A DNA stretch of 64,000 nucleotides, from contig NZ_FOJI01000009.1 in NCBI RefSeq assembly GCF_900111235.1, positions 62,001 through 126,000 on the forward strand. Direction: 5' to 3'. Position numbers and translations under genes: made by a program. Shown piece after piece: positions 45,598 to 54,502 of the stretch. The DNA is from [Clostridium] fimetarium. GTDB taxonomy: Bacteria; Bacillota; Clostridia; Lachnospirales; Lachnospiraceae. The stretch's first letter is position 1, and every line of letters starts with the position of its first letter. The notes below the pieces were generated by a model that saw only the letters and a list, made by a program, of their open reading frames with translations, was not told the DNA's origin and did not search any database.

Positions 45598-46359
45598 ATG
45601 AAAACCAAATTTATAAGTGTACTTCTTGTGATTCTGTTAAGTGTTTCAATTACTGCGTGTTCCAATAAAAGCAGTTCAAACATAGAAAACAACAGTAGCG
45701 TAAGTAATAGCAAAAGTTCTGATGTAAGTATTTCTACAAGTTCTTCGCCGACATCGGTCAATGCTTTTGCAGACAGTAAAACTACTCAGATGTCATCTGA
45801 GAAAAAGTCAATAATGGAAGCATACAAAGCAGTGTTGCAAAATAAAGCTACATTTTTTAGTACAGATAACAAGAAAAATGTATATTTGAATGATTTATTA
45901 ACAAATAAAGAGCTTTATGGAACCATTTTCAAAGTAACGCACTTCGCAGTACTCGATATGGATGGGGACAATATACCTGAAATTGTTCTTGAATTAACAG
46001 TAGGTAGTGATGTGCAGTTTTATGAAGTTTTACATTATATGAATAATGAAGTTTATGGATACATTCAGGTGCTTCGAGGTTTACAAGATCTTAAAGCAGA
46101 TGGAACCTTTAATTATTCAAACGGTGCCTTAGACAATGGATATGGAAAATTGAGATTCAAATCAGATATTAGTGAAACTGATATATTAGGGTATTGTCAG
46201 CCAAGTACATACGATTCAACAGCCGAATTATATTTCATTAATAACAAATCGGTGACGGAAGAATTATATAAAATTCACATAAAAGAACAAGCGGGGAAAA
46301 AAGGTGTGGTTTGGTATGATTTCTCTTCTGAATACATTGAGAAAGAACTATCTATTTAA
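45598..46359 (+). CDS. Predicted lipoprotein of unknown function
   Basis: This 253-residue protein has a lipoprotein signal with lipobox ITAC (Cys21), a Ser-rich linker (about residues 22-60) and a globular domain starting near KSIMEAYKAVL, with FAVLDMDGDNIPEIVLEL, a calcium-loop-like segment common in clostridial cell-surface lipoproteins. No enzyme motif is seen. GAAAAGAGG precedes the start. Confidence 0.72.
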   Translation: MKTKFISVLLVILLSVSITACSNKSSSNIENNSSVSNSKSSDVSISTSSSPTSVNAFADSKTTQMSSEKKSIMEAYKAVLQNKATFFSTDNKKNVYLNDLLTNKELYGTIFKVTHFAVLDMDGDNIPEIVLELTVGSDVQFYEVLHYMNNEVYGYIQVLRGLQDLKADGTFNYSNGALDNGYGKLRFKSDISETDILGYCQPSTYDSTAELYFINNKSVTEELYKIHIKEQAGKKGVVWYDFSSEYIEKELSI

Positions 46360-46394
46360 GAGGTGGGGTGGGACGTTAATTTGGAGGATTTGGA

Positions 46395-46916
46395 ATGATT
46401 GTTTTAATTGCAGGGAGTTCACATACAGGAAAAACGGTACTTGCTCAAAAGCTATTAAAGAAATATGAATTTCCATATTTATCATTAGATCATTTGAAAA
46501 TGGGACTGATTAGGAGTGGATTTAGTAAATTAACACCAGAAGATGATGCAGACGCTATAATGGATCTGCTTTGGCCTATCACTAGAGAAATTATAAAAAC
46601 AAATATTGAAAATAGGCAGAATTTAATAATAGAAGGCTGCTATATTCCGTTTGATTATAAAAAGGATTTTGAAGATGAATATTTGAAATACATAAAATAT
46701 AGTTGTCTAATATTTAGCGAAAAGTATATTCAAGAACACTATGATGAAATTATAGAAAATGCAAGTGCTATTGAATATAGGGATGAGAGTGATTCTGAAT
46801 ATTGTACAATTCAGATGCTTGTTCGAGAGAATTTGATTAATTTTAAAAAATGTAAACGATCAAATTGCGATTACATTTTAATTGATGATAAGTATGAAGT
46901 TGATATAAAATTGTAA
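46395..46916 (+). CDS. P-loop small-molecule kinase
   Basis: This 173-residue protein opens with a Walker A, AGSSHTGKTVLAQKLL, then SLDHLKMGLIR (acidic catalytic residue) and NLIIEGCYIP. The pattern is that of adenylate kinase-like or 2-phosphoglycerate kinase-like enzymes. The substrate is unknown. TTGGAGGA precedes the start. Related kinases recur at 48878 and 50987. Confidence 0.75.
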   Translation: MIVLIAGSSHTGKTVLAQKLLKKYEFPYLSLDHLKMGLIRSGFSKLTPEDDADAIMDLLWPITREIIKTNIENRQNLIIEGCYIPFDYKKDFEDEYLKYIKYSCLIFSEKYIQEHYDEIIENASAIEYRDESDSEYCTIQMLVRENLINFKKCKRSNCDYILIDDKYEVDIKL

Positions 46917-47063
46917 AGATGAGCATCTTGTTTACTAAAATCCTCTATTATGCCATCATATTGGATATGTAAGTAGGATACGATTAGATAAAATCGTCAG
47001 CGCTTAGCAGTAGATATAACATTCGCTAAAAATCTCGAACTATAAGGATAAAGGGGAACTCTG

Positions 47064-47531
47064 ATGATAGAAATAATAGCATATGAAATGAAATATGTTG
47101 GGAATACGATAGATTCAAGCCTTAAACTAAATCATTATGATGATTCTATGTATGACGTATATGTTCAGATTTATAATGAATGCTTTTATGAAATGAGGAA
47201 AACACTCGAAGTTCAGCCATATAATTTTTATTCATCACCTGAGCAGCTAACGGTGAAGAAGGATAAAATACATTGTTGGATTGAAAATAATGAGTTGATT
47301 GGTTCTGTGGCATGCAATGGAAATGAGATAGATGATTTAATCGTAAATAAAAAGTATCGTGGCAGAGGATATGGGGAACAACTACTTCATTTTGCAATTA
47401 GTCATATACAGGATACGAGTGAAGCTCCAATCAAGTTGCATGTTGCCAAGTGGAATGAAAAGGCTATAAAACTTTATGAAAAGAATGGATTTAAATGTGT
47501 AAATGTAGAGAAAATCAGGCGAGATATTTGA
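47064..47531 (+). CDS. GNAT N-acetyltransferase
   Basis: A 155-residue acetyltransferase with IDDLIVNKKYRGRGYGEQLLHFA (RGRGYG acetyl-CoA loop, residues given in part) and AIKLYEKNGFKC at the end. The substrate is unknown. AAAGGGGA precedes the ATG. Confidence 0.88.
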   Translation: MIEIIAYEMKYVGNTIDSSLKLNHYDDSMYDVYVQIYNECFYEMRKTLEVQPYNFYSSPEQLTVKKDKIHCWIENNELIGSVACNGNEIDDLIVNKKYRGRGYGEQLLHFAISHIQDTSEAPIKLHVAKWNEKAIKLYEKNGFKCVNVEKIRRDI

Positions 47532-47610
47532 GATAGAGGAGTTACAATAGTAGGGATAATATTGACTGTTCATATTGCATGAGTTATATAAAAAACAGGA
47601 GGCAAGACAT

Positions 47611-48288
47611 TTGAAATTTCCAACAGAGAACCATAAAGAATACATTGATTATATGATATCTGTATGCGACAAAAACGCATTATCTCTTGTATTAGAGGGC
47701 TCCCTTGCACATGGCAGGGCAAAACCATTTTCAGATGTGGACTTAATATTGTGTGGGGATATAAATAACGATTTACTGGATGAAATAATAGGGAAGTATA
47801 ATCGTATTGTTATGACAAATCGCACTGAAAACCCTAAAGGTATATTTATTTTAAACTATGAAAATGGCATAAGCGTGGATTTGGATATTCGTGAAACGGT
47901 GCTTCAGACTGAACTTGATAATGAAATAATTCTATGTGATTATGGCTTTCACATTTTGGAAGAAACGAAACGAAAAACAATTCAGAGTAAATTTTTGCCT
48001 GAAAGACCAGAATGGTATAAAGCTGTAAGATTAATTCATAGATGCTGTATTAAATATTTATGCGGAAAGCAAATAGCAGCCCAAGAATTGGCGATAGAGG
48101 TTGATGATGCAATTGCCAAATGCTGTGGGGAAAATAGGCATGAGGGTGGAATCAAAGAGGGAGTTAAAAATAGAATTAAAGAAGCAATTAAGGATAGAAT
48201 GGAATTTTCACTTGCAGAATTAAATCATTACTATAACATTGATGACGATGTTGTAAAATTATTTCATACGCTTTTTGAACATATGTAA
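47611..48288 (+). CDS. Nucleotidyltransferase of the MNT/aminoglycoside type
   Basis: This 225-residue protein has the polymerase-beta-type signature LEGSLAHGRAKPFSDVDLIL (GSxxxGxxxxxSDxDL) and a third acidic residue in SVDLDIRE. Such enzymes adenylylate drugs or proteins; drug modification is possible given the neighbours. I favour the TTG at 47611, which has CAGGAGG 9 nt upstream, over ATG 47575, which has none. C-terminal helices complete the fold. Confidence 0.8.
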   Translation: MKFPTENHKEYIDYMISVCDKNALSLVLEGSLAHGRAKPFSDVDLILCGDINNDLLDEIIGKYNRIVMTNRTENPKGIFILNYENGISVDLDIRETVLQTELDNEIILCDYGFHILEETKRKTIQSKFLPERPEWYKAVRLIHRCCIKYLCGKQIAAQELAIEVDDAIAKCCGENRHEGGIKEGVKNRIKEAIKDRMEFSLAELNHYYNIDDDVVKLFHTLFEHM

Positions 48289-48338
48289 AACAGGAAATAT
48301 CAGTACTTTTGATATTGAAAGGAAGGTAGAAATTCATA

Positions 48339-48449
48339 TTGGAAATCAAGGAATTTCAAAAAGGCGACAAAATCGCAGATGAAAAAGACGTTTGGGGAGA
48401 TGATGAGCAGATTTTTACTATAGATATCGAAAATTCAATTTCATGGTAA
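48339..48449 (+). pseudogene. C-terminal remnant of a GNAT acetyltransferase
   Basis: A 36-residue frame (TTG start, GGAAGG upstream) reads DKIADEKDVWGDDEQIFTID and a short tail. It closely matches the remnant at 58835-58924 (KIADKKDIWGNEEQIFTIDI). The upstream 130-odd residues of such a protein are missing. The following 150 nt up to 48602 show no gene. Confidence 0.75.
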
Positions 48450-48602
48450 ATCATATTTAAAATAACAGAAAAGCTAAATTGAATATTTACACTATATTGG
48501 TAATATATAGTAGATATAATTAAATCATTATAGTATAGTATATGTAAATTAAGTCGCAAACGTATTAGGATTGTGAGTTTTATAAAAGGGGGAGATTGAA
48601 AA

Positions 48603-48836
48603 ATGAAAAAGAGAACTACAGGGGTAGCTTTTGTATTTATTGCAGCGTTATTATTTATATCAAGATACATCATTGCAACCGCAATCTGTTGTGTGGGTGC
48701 ATCTACGAGAAACTGGGATTACTATTTATTTAATGAGCTATTAGGTTCTATTGGAATACCATTATTGATATGCAGTATAGTAAGTTTGATTGTTGGTATT
48801 GGATACTTAAGAGGGGCAGAAAAAGAGAAAGAATAA
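48603..48836 (+). CDS. Two-helix small membrane protein
   Basis: This 77-residue protein has two hydrophobic helices (FVFIAALLFISRYIIATAI and LLICSIVSLIVGIGYL) separated by a loop with STRNWDYYLF, and a charged end. No family name is known to me. A 5'-truncated relative occurs at 61778-61987. AAAGGGGGAG precedes the start. Confidence 0.7.
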   Translation: MKKRTTGVAFVFIAALLFISRYIIATAICCVGASTRNWDYYLFNELLGSIGIPLLICSIVSLIVGIGYLRGAEKEKE

Positions 48837-48877
48837 TAAAAAATGATAGAAAAATGTATATATTATGGGGTAAATTA

Positions 48878-49486
48878 ATGGGACAGATATATTATTTAGG
48901 CGGTTCACCTTGCTGTGGGAAAAGTACAATTTCTAAAATGCTAGTCGACAAATATGATTTTCAATATTTTAAGGTTGATGATTTTTTAAATACCTATATA
49001 GAAAAAGGCGCTAAGGATGGAAAGCCATTACTCTCTAAAGTTTCAAAAATGACGTTAGATGAACTTTGGTTAAGAAATCCGAATATACAAAATGAAGAAG
49101 AATTGAAAATGTATTGCGAAATGTTTGAATATATTTTGGCTGATTTAATCATTAAAGCTAGTGATATTCCAATTGTGGCAGAAGGAGCAGCCTTCTTGCC
49201 AAATCTGATGAAGAAAATAGGAATATCTCAATCAAAGTATATTTGTATGGTTCCAACAAAACAGTTTCAATACGAAGAATATTTAAAGCGGCCATGGGTA
49301 CCACATTATCTTAGGGGATGTGGTAACAAAGAACTGGCATTTGAAAATTGGATGCAAAGAGATTACCTATATGCAAGCGTAGTGTTAGAAGATGCTAGGA
49401 AATTAGGCTATCATACCTTAGTAGTAGATGGAACAAAAAGTATAGAAGAAAATTATTTAGCTGTAGAGAAGATATTTAAATTATAA
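48878..49486 (+). CDS. P-loop kinase-like protein
   Basis: This 202-residue protein begins MGQIYYLGGSPCCGKSTISK (Walker A GSPCCGKST), then FKVDDFLNTY and PIVAEGAAFLP. It resembles small nucleoside/2-phosphoglycerate kinase-like proteins seen in Gram-positive accessory DNA. The substrate is unknown. I chose the ATG at 48878, matching family starts; TATGGGG lies just upstream. Confidence 0.75.
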   Translation: MGQIYYLGGSPCCGKSTISKMLVDKYDFQYFKVDDFLNTYIEKGAKDGKPLLSKVSKMTLDELWLRNPNIQNEEELKMYCEMFEYILADLIIKASDIPIVAEGAAFLPNLMKKIGISQSKYICMVPTKQFQYEEYLKRPWVPHYLRGCGNKELAFENWMQRDYLYASVVLEDARKLGYHTLVVDGTKSIEENYLAVEKIFKL

Positions 49487-49559
49487 AAGATGGTTCATTG
49501 TTCGGGAAAATATGATATTAACTTCACGGGATATGTCATTACCAATATATGTATTGATT

Positions 49560-49706
49560 TAACTTGAAATAACCAAGTAAATGTAATAAAATTAGGTCAT
49601 ACAAGATGTTGGGGAATATGTTGTAATGGGGATTGTTAAAATCAATTAATTTTAATATAAACATTTTATTAGCTACAGATTCCCAAGTGAGTCTGTGGCT
49701 ATTTTT
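49560..49706 (+). promoter_or_regulatory. Module A copy 5: promoter, MLGNML leader and terminator
   Basis: TTGAAA (49564-49569), 17 nt, TAAAAT (49587-49592), 13 nt, leader 49606-49626 reading MLGNML with stop TAA. Terminator AGCTACAGAT...GTCTGTGGCT (49671-49700), T-run to 49706. The gene starts 67 nt later. Confidence 0.88.
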
Positions 49707-49773
49707 ATATTAGAATAGATTCTTTATACAAGGCGTATAAGATAAAAATACTGAAGTTTTTCGAGGAGGAGTC

Positions 49774-50181
49774 GTGAAAAAAGTGAAAATGAAAAAGTAT
49801 AAAATAGCAGCAATTATAATGATAATACATGGTGGATTATTTGAACTTTGTGGATGCCTTGCACTCATTCCAATTTTAGCATTTGATTTTGACATAGCAA
49901 ATGCAGGACAATACATCTCCTTCATCGTACCGTATCTACAAGCAAATCTTTACCTAATGATGATTATGGGAGGAATTTTCGGCGTGGTTCGATTAATTGG
50001 TGCATATGGTTTATTGAAAAACAGAATGTGGGGATTAGCACTTTCGGTAATTAATTGTGTAATTACCATGGCATTGATGATTTTTATGTTACCAGCTGGA
50101 ATTATGGATGGTATTTTGGCGTGTACGGCATTAATTTTAATATTAACACAATATTTTGGAGATAAGAAAATAGTAGAGTGA
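49774..50181 (+). CDS. Four-helix membrane protein, unknown
   Basis: This 135-residue protein starts at GTG 49774 with GAGGAGGA upstream and has four hydrophobic helices (about residues 8-30, 45-65, 68-90, 100-125). No family name can be given. It is the sole gene between module A copy 5 and module B copy 4. Confidence 0.72.
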   Translation: MKKVKMKKYKIAAIIMIIHGGLFELCGCLALIPILAFDFDIANAGQYISFIVPYLQANLYLMMIMGGIFGVVRLIGAYGLLKNRMWGLALSVINCVITMALMIFMLPAGIMDGILACTALILILTQYFGDKKIVE

Positions 50182-50186
50182 GAATC

Positions 50187-50398
50187 ACCCATAAACAGAG
50201 GAGTGGCAAGTATACTGTGGAATATACTTGCCATTTTATGAAAAAATTAGTTATTATATATTAAGTAAGTTAGCTTTCCACAGGAGGGGTTTCCATTTCC
50301 TTGGTTAACTTATATTCATAGTATACATAAGAATTATGTTGCAAAAGTGATTACTTGATGAACCAATTGCGTTTAAAGTTTGAAGGAATTGTGAAAAT
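50187..50398 (+). promoter_or_regulatory. Module B copy 4
   Basis: CCCATAAACAGAGGAG, hairpin TGGCAAGTATA / TATACTTGCCA with TTTTAT, dyad region, TTGGTT and TACATA 17 nt apart, ATG-TTG-CAA-AAG-TGA, then an ATG frame MNQLRLKFEGIVK. Confidence 0.88.
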
Positions 50399-50456
50399 AT
50401 TCTATGTGGAATTAAAAAGAATACGAATTTGAGACATTAAAAAAGGTGAGGAAAAT

Positions 50457-50933
50457 ATGGATAGATCTATTAAAACAACGCTCTTAAATATGTGCATGAT
50501 ATATGATGAAACGAATAACAAAGTTTTAGTTTTGGATAAAGTAAAAAAAGAAGATGATGATTGGTATGGATACACATTCCCAGGTGGTCATGTTGAAAAT
50601 GGTGAAAGTTTAATTGATTCCACAATAAGAGAAGTTAAGGAAGAAACGGGATTGGATGTATTTAACCTAATACCATGTGGGGTAATTGATTGGGATAATG
50701 CAGATGAACCTGAACGCTGGCTCGTATTTCTATATAAAACGAAAGCTTATAATGGAGAACTTATTGGTGAAACAAAAGAAGGGAAAGTTTTCTGGATGGA
50801 TAAGGAAGCTTTTCTTGATTCAAAGCTTGCACCAAATATGAAAACAAATATGGTGTTATTTTTAAAGAATAATGTAAATGAAGCTTATGCAACATGGAGC
50901 AAGGATGGAATAAGTCAAATTAAGTTGCGTTGA
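50457..50933 (+). CDS. NUDIX hydrolase, MutT/8-oxo-dGTPase-like
   Basis: This 158-residue protein has a perfect NUDIX box GGHVENGE then REVKEETG, with FPGG before it and GKVFWMDKEAF after, as in clostridial 8-oxo-dGTP diphosphatases. It would cleanse oxidised nucleotides or hydrolyse a related substrate. GGTGAGGA precedes the start. Confidence 0.87.
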   Translation: MDRSIKTTLLNMCMIYDETNNKVLVLDKVKKEDDDWYGYTFPGGHVENGESLIDSTIREVKEETGLDVFNLIPCGVIDWDNADEPERWLVFLYKTKAYNGELIGETKEGKVFWMDKEAFLDSKLAPNMKTNMVLFLKNNVNEAYATWSKDGISQIKLR

Positions 50934-50986
50934 TATGAGAATAAGTAAAAATTTGTCTATGTAATCTGTTAGAAAGGAATTACCCT

Positions 50987-51892
50987 ATGTCAGTACAACC
51001 GAAAAATACAAATTTAGATAATAGTAAAAGACCTAAAGTATTATCCTTGCAGGGCTGTATGGCTTCAGGTAAAACGACAGCTTTAAAGTTCATTGAAAGT
51101 AATACGGATGATGTAATTGCAAGCTTTGAGTGGGATGATGAGATGACTAATGTTTTAAATCAACATAATTACGATAAATCAGTTCTTAAGGATTATATTG
51201 AAGTTCAGAAAATATGGATAGATAAAGAGATTAGAAGATATATAAAAGCAACTGAGATGAAAGGCAATAGTGTGGTTTTTGATTTTGGAGCAGAAGAAAT
51301 AGAATTCCATACATTATATTGGCCGAGAACAATTGGACAAGCGTGGGATGTTGAAAAATATTTACATAAAGAACTTGGAGAACTAAGAAAATGTTTCCCA
51401 GATAAAATTTTATTCCTAAAAGCCAGTGAGGAGAAGCTACGTAGTAATAAATTAAGTGATTCGGTGAGGCAACGTAGATATTTTGAGTATTATTTTAATA
51501 AAATCATGCCATTAAAAGAAGAGTGGATGAAGGGATTAAATAATGTGGACTATTTAGAGGTTGATAATTTGCCACAGGAACAGTTGGGTAATGAAGTATT
51601 AAACTGGGTTAGAAGGCAAAAGGAGCAAATACATATGGTTGAATCAAGATGCGGCATTGTGTGCAGTGAATGTACATTTAAAGAAAAGAAAGGCTGTAAG
51701 GGTTGTGTAAATATTGATAATCCTTTTTGGGGTAATTGTATAATCAAAACTTGTTGTGAAAGTAAATCATTGAATAATTGTGGCGAGTGTTCCGAGATTC
51801 CTTGTGATAATTTAAAAAGGTTTTCTTATGATGAAGAGCAAGGTGATAAAGGAAAAAGAATTGAGCAATGTAAAAGTTGGTGTAACAGATAA
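50987..51892 (+). CDS. Fusion of a P-loop kinase-like domain and a DUF3795 cysteine-rich domain
   Basis: The 301-residue product has an N-terminal P-loop domain (LQGCMASGKTTALKF, residues about 21-36; SVVFDFGAEEIE later) up to about residue 215. A DUF3795 domain then starts exactly at Met217 (MVESRCGIVCSECTF) with cysteine pairs ECTF, CKGC, CGEC. The DNA just before Met217 (AGGAGCAAATACAT) is a ribosome site, as expected for a stand-alone DUF3795 gene, so this is probably a recent in-frame gene fusion. GAAAGGAA precedes the first start. Function unknown. Confidence 0.82.
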   Translation: MSVQPKNTNLDNSKRPKVLSLQGCMASGKTTALKFIESNTDDVIASFEWDDEMTNVLNQHNYDKSVLKDYIEVQKIWIDKEIRRYIKATEMKGNSVVFDFGAEEIEFHTLYWPRTIGQAWDVEKYLHKELGELRKCFPDKILFLKASEEKLRSNKLSDSVRQRRYFEYYFNKIMPLKEEWMKGLNNVDYLEVDNLPQEQLGNEVLNWVRRQKEQIHMVESRCGIVCSECTFKEKKGCKGCVNIDNPFWGNCIIKTCCESKSLNNCGECSEIPCDNLKRFSYDEEQGDKGKRIEQCKSWCNR

Positions 51893-51975
51893 GGGTTATC
51901 CATTGTATGATATTTTATTTAAACAAAATTTATAAGTAAAACATATAGTGAGTGTTATATATGGAAGGATTACAA

Positions 51976-52554
51976 ATGAAATTAATATTTATAAGACATG
52001 GACAAACTGATTGGAATCTTGAAAAAAGAATTCAAGGAAGTACAGATATCGAACTTAATAAAAATGGGTTAGACCAGGGGAAGAGATTAGGCATCGAGTT
52101 AAAAGATATGCATTTACATATAGAGAAAATATATACAAGCAAACAGAAACGAGCAGAACAAACAGCAGAGATAGTATCTCAGTATTTAAATAAAAAATAT
52201 GAAGTACTAGAAGGCCTTGAAGAAATGAATCTAGGATTATGGGAAGGGAATACATGGACCGAAGTACAAGAAAAATATCCTGCACAATATAGTAAATGGC
52301 TTATAGATAGAAGATATACAAGGCTGCCAGAAGGGGAATCATATCAGGATGTCTTAGATAGGTTACTTCCAATCCTTAAGAAAATCATTAAGATAAATAG
52401 TTCAGATGTATTAATTGTAACACATAGCGCAGTCATAATGTGTCTGCTGTCTTATTTACGAGATACTCCATTTAACCAAATGGTTGAAAATTACGCCATG
52501 AAGAACACTGAGATTGTAGAAATCGATAGTAAAGAATTCGGAGGAATCTCATAA
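51976..52554 (+). CDS. Histidine phosphatase (phosphoglycerate mutase-like)
   Basis: This 192-residue protein has the catalytic IRHGQTDWN (His8) and the second histidine in VTHSAVIM, with the usual EEMNLGLWEG between. It dephosphorylates a small phosphoester such as a sugar phosphate or nucleotide; co-transcription with rpiA hints at sugar phosphates. ATG 51976 has GAAGGA upstream and fits family starts; an in-frame GTG at 51952 is less likely. It overlaps rpiA by 1 nt. Confidence 0.88.
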   Translation: MKLIFIRHGQTDWNLEKRIQGSTDIELNKNGLDQGKRLGIELKDMHLHIEKIYTSKQKRAEQTAEIVSQYLNKKYEVLEGLEEMNLGLWEGNTWTEVQEKYPAQYSKWLIDRRYTRLPEGESYQDVLDRLLPILKKIIKINSSDVLIVTHSAVIMCLLSYLRDTPFNQMVENYAMKNTEIVEIDSKEFGGIS

Positions 52555-53225
52555 TGAATAAAAAGAAGATGGCAGGAGAAGCAGCAGCTAAATATGTAAA
52601 AGATGGAATGATTTTAGGGTTAGGAACAGGTTCCACTGCTTATTATGCTATTAACGCAATTGGAGAGTTAGTAAAAAAAGGGATGGATTTGAAAGCCGTA
52701 CCTACTTCAATAGCAACTAAGTTACAAGCAAGGCAACTGGGAATACCATTATTAACAATTGATGATGCAGATCACATTGATTTAGCAATTGATGGAGTCG
52801 ATGAGATCGATTCACATTTCAATGCTATCAAAGGTGGCGGTGGCGCATTATACCGAGAAAAAGTAGTTGCAACATTGGCTAAAGAAGTTATATGGATAAT
52901 GGATGATTCCAAACTAGTAAATTCGCTTGGTAGATTTCCATTACCAGTAGAAATTGCAATATATGGTTCCAAACAAGCATTTTCTAAAATGCAAGACTTT
53001 GGATTTCGTCCTGTACTAAGAGTGACAAATGGAGAAAAGTTTATTACTGATAATGGTAATTATATTGTGGATTTACATTTAGGAGCTCCAATTAATATCG
53101 ATGATGTAATAACAAAACTTGCTTCAATAGTTGGGATATTGGAACACGGTTTATTTATTAATCTGTGTAAATATATTGTGGTTGGAACCGATGAAGGTGT
53201 AAAAACCATAAAAAATGATGTCTAG
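52554..53225 (+). CDS. rpiA: Ribose-5-phosphate isomerase A
   Basis: This 223-residue enzyme converts ribose 5-phosphate to ribulose 5-phosphate. It has GLGTGSTAYYAI near the N-terminus, DLAIDGVDEID, the catalytic stretch KGGGGALYREK and VEIAIYGS. It starts within the stop of the phosphatase gene (TAATG), so the pair is translationally coupled. GGAGGA lies upstream. It is a housekeeping-type function embedded in the accessory array. Confidence 0.95.
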   Translation: MNKKKMAGEAAAKYVKDGMILGLGTGSTAYYAINAIGELVKKGMDLKAVPTSIATKLQARQLGIPLLTIDDADHIDLAIDGVDEIDSHFNAIKGGGGALYREKVVATLAKEVIWIMDDSKLVNSLGRFPLPVEIAIYGSKQAFSKMQDFGFRPVLRVTNGEKFITDNGNYIVDLHLGAPINIDDVITKLASIVGILEHGLFINLCKYIVVGTDEGVKTIKNDV

Positions 53226-53247
53226 TGAAATTAGGAGGAAAATAAAA

Positions 53248-53550
53248 ATGAAATGGTTGGGGAAACTCTCGGCAGGATTTATAATTATAGGAGCAATAAT
53301 GTCGGTTGGAGGAGCTCCTTTCAGCATTTGGATTCCCTTTATAGGTCTAAGTATGCTTCTCATTGGTATAATAATGCTTTTTTATTGGAGTACAAAAAAT
53401 TTCATCTGGAAATGCTCAAAATGTAATAATACATTTGAAATCACATGGCAGCAGAACTTGCTAGGGATGAATATGGGTGTTAATGATAAGTTACTATATT
53501 GTCCTTATTGTAAAGATAAAATTGAATGTAAAGGGAAAAAGAAAGTGTAA
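53248..53550 (+). CDS. Small membrane protein with a zinc ribbon
   Basis: This 100-residue protein has two membrane helices (about residues 7-25 and 30-48) followed by a cytoplasmic zinc ribbon: KCSKCNN and YCPYCKD. AGGAGG precedes the ATG at 53248. Function unknown. Confidence 0.75.
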   Translation: MKWLGKLSAGFIIIGAIMSVGGAPFSIWIPFIGLSMLLIGIIMLFYWSTKNFIWKCSKCNNTFEITWQQNLLGMNMGVNDKLLYCPYCKDKIECKGKKKV

Positions 53551-53552
53551 TA

Positions 53553-53608
53553 AGTAATGAGTAATGAGTAATAAGTAATAAGTAATGAGCAATAAGCAAT
53601 AAGCAAAG
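53553..53608 (+). repeat. Eight tandem 7-bp repeats
   Basis: AGTAATG/AGTAATA/AGCAATA units, eight in a row, directly after a stop codon and before module B copy 5. Likely slippage product. Confidence 0.9.
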
Positions 53609-53641
53609 AGTATATTCAAAAAGGAAAAGTGTATACATCTG

Positions 53642-53855
53642 CCCCCGTAAAAAGAGGAGTGGCAAGTATATTGTGGAATATACTTGCCATTTTATGAAAA
53701 AATTAGTTATCATATATTAAGTAAGTTAGCTTTCCGCAGGAGGGATATTCCTGTTCCTTGGTTAACTTATATTCATAGTATACATACAAATTATGTCTCA
53801 AGAGTGATTGCTTGATGAACAAATTGCGTTTAAAGTTTGAAGGAATTGTGAAGAT
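53642..53855 (+). promoter_or_regulatory. Module B copy 5
   Basis: CCCCCGTAAAAAGAGGAG, hairpin TGGCAAGTATA / TATACTTGCCA with TTTTAT, CAGGAGGGATATTCCTG, TTGGTT and TACATA 17 nt apart, ATG-TCT-CAA-GAG-TGA, then ATG frame MNKLRLKFEGIVK. The next gene starts 120 nt later. Confidence 0.9.
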
Positions 53856-53975
53856 GGTCTATGTGTGTAAATAGAAGGAAGTTATAGAATAGGAGAGATA
53901 TCCAATTAATTAAGTCACAATCGTATTATATTGCGTCAGAAATTAAAAAATATAAAGGGAAAATAAGGGGAAAAA

Positions 53976-54434
53976 ATGAAAAAAGTAATTAAGGTTATTT
54001 TTGCTATTAGTTTTGTGTTTTATCTGCTTTTATTAGTAAGTATATTATATTTAAGGCCAAATTTCATACATCATTGGTCATATATTGAATATATAAAGTA
54101 TTCAATAAATATCATTCCATTCAAAAACATAAGTAGATATATCATAGCGCTATTTACTGGAAGTATGAACCTATCAGCGCCGATAACAAATCTTGGCGGT
54201 AATCTTATTCTACTTTTTCCTATGGGATTATATTTACCATTCTTCATAAAAAAAATTAAAAAAGTAAGCACATTTTCTGTTTGGATAATTATCATAATAT
54301 TTTTGCTTGAGCTCATACAACTATTGACCACAAGAGGCGCTTTTGATATTGATGATATTATTCTTAATACGTTAGGTGCAATATTAGGCTTTGTGATCTG
54401 GAGAACGAAACCTATTCAGAAATTACTGAAATAG
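53976..54434 (+). CDS. VanZ-family membrane protein
   Basis: This 152-residue protein is a minimal VanZ: four or more helices with NLGGNLILLFPMGLYLPF and the acidic FDIDDIILNTLGAILG. VanZ relatives reduce sensitivity to teicoplanin-class antibiotics; members can also have unrelated roles. AAGGGGAA precedes the start. A larger VanZ lies at 27004. Confidence 0.85.
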   Translation: MKKVIKVIFAISFVFYLLLLVSILYLRPNFIHHWSYIEYIKYSINIIPFKNISRYIIALFTGSMNLSAPITNLGGNLILLFPMGLYLPFFIKKIKKVSTFSVWIIIIIFLLELIQLLTTRGAFDIDDIILNTLGAILGFVIWRTKPIQKLLK

Positions 54435-54502
54435 GGATAGATGAAAAAAAGTTAAAATAGCAAGCTATTAAATGTTATTAAAACAATATCAGGAGGATAT
54501 CC

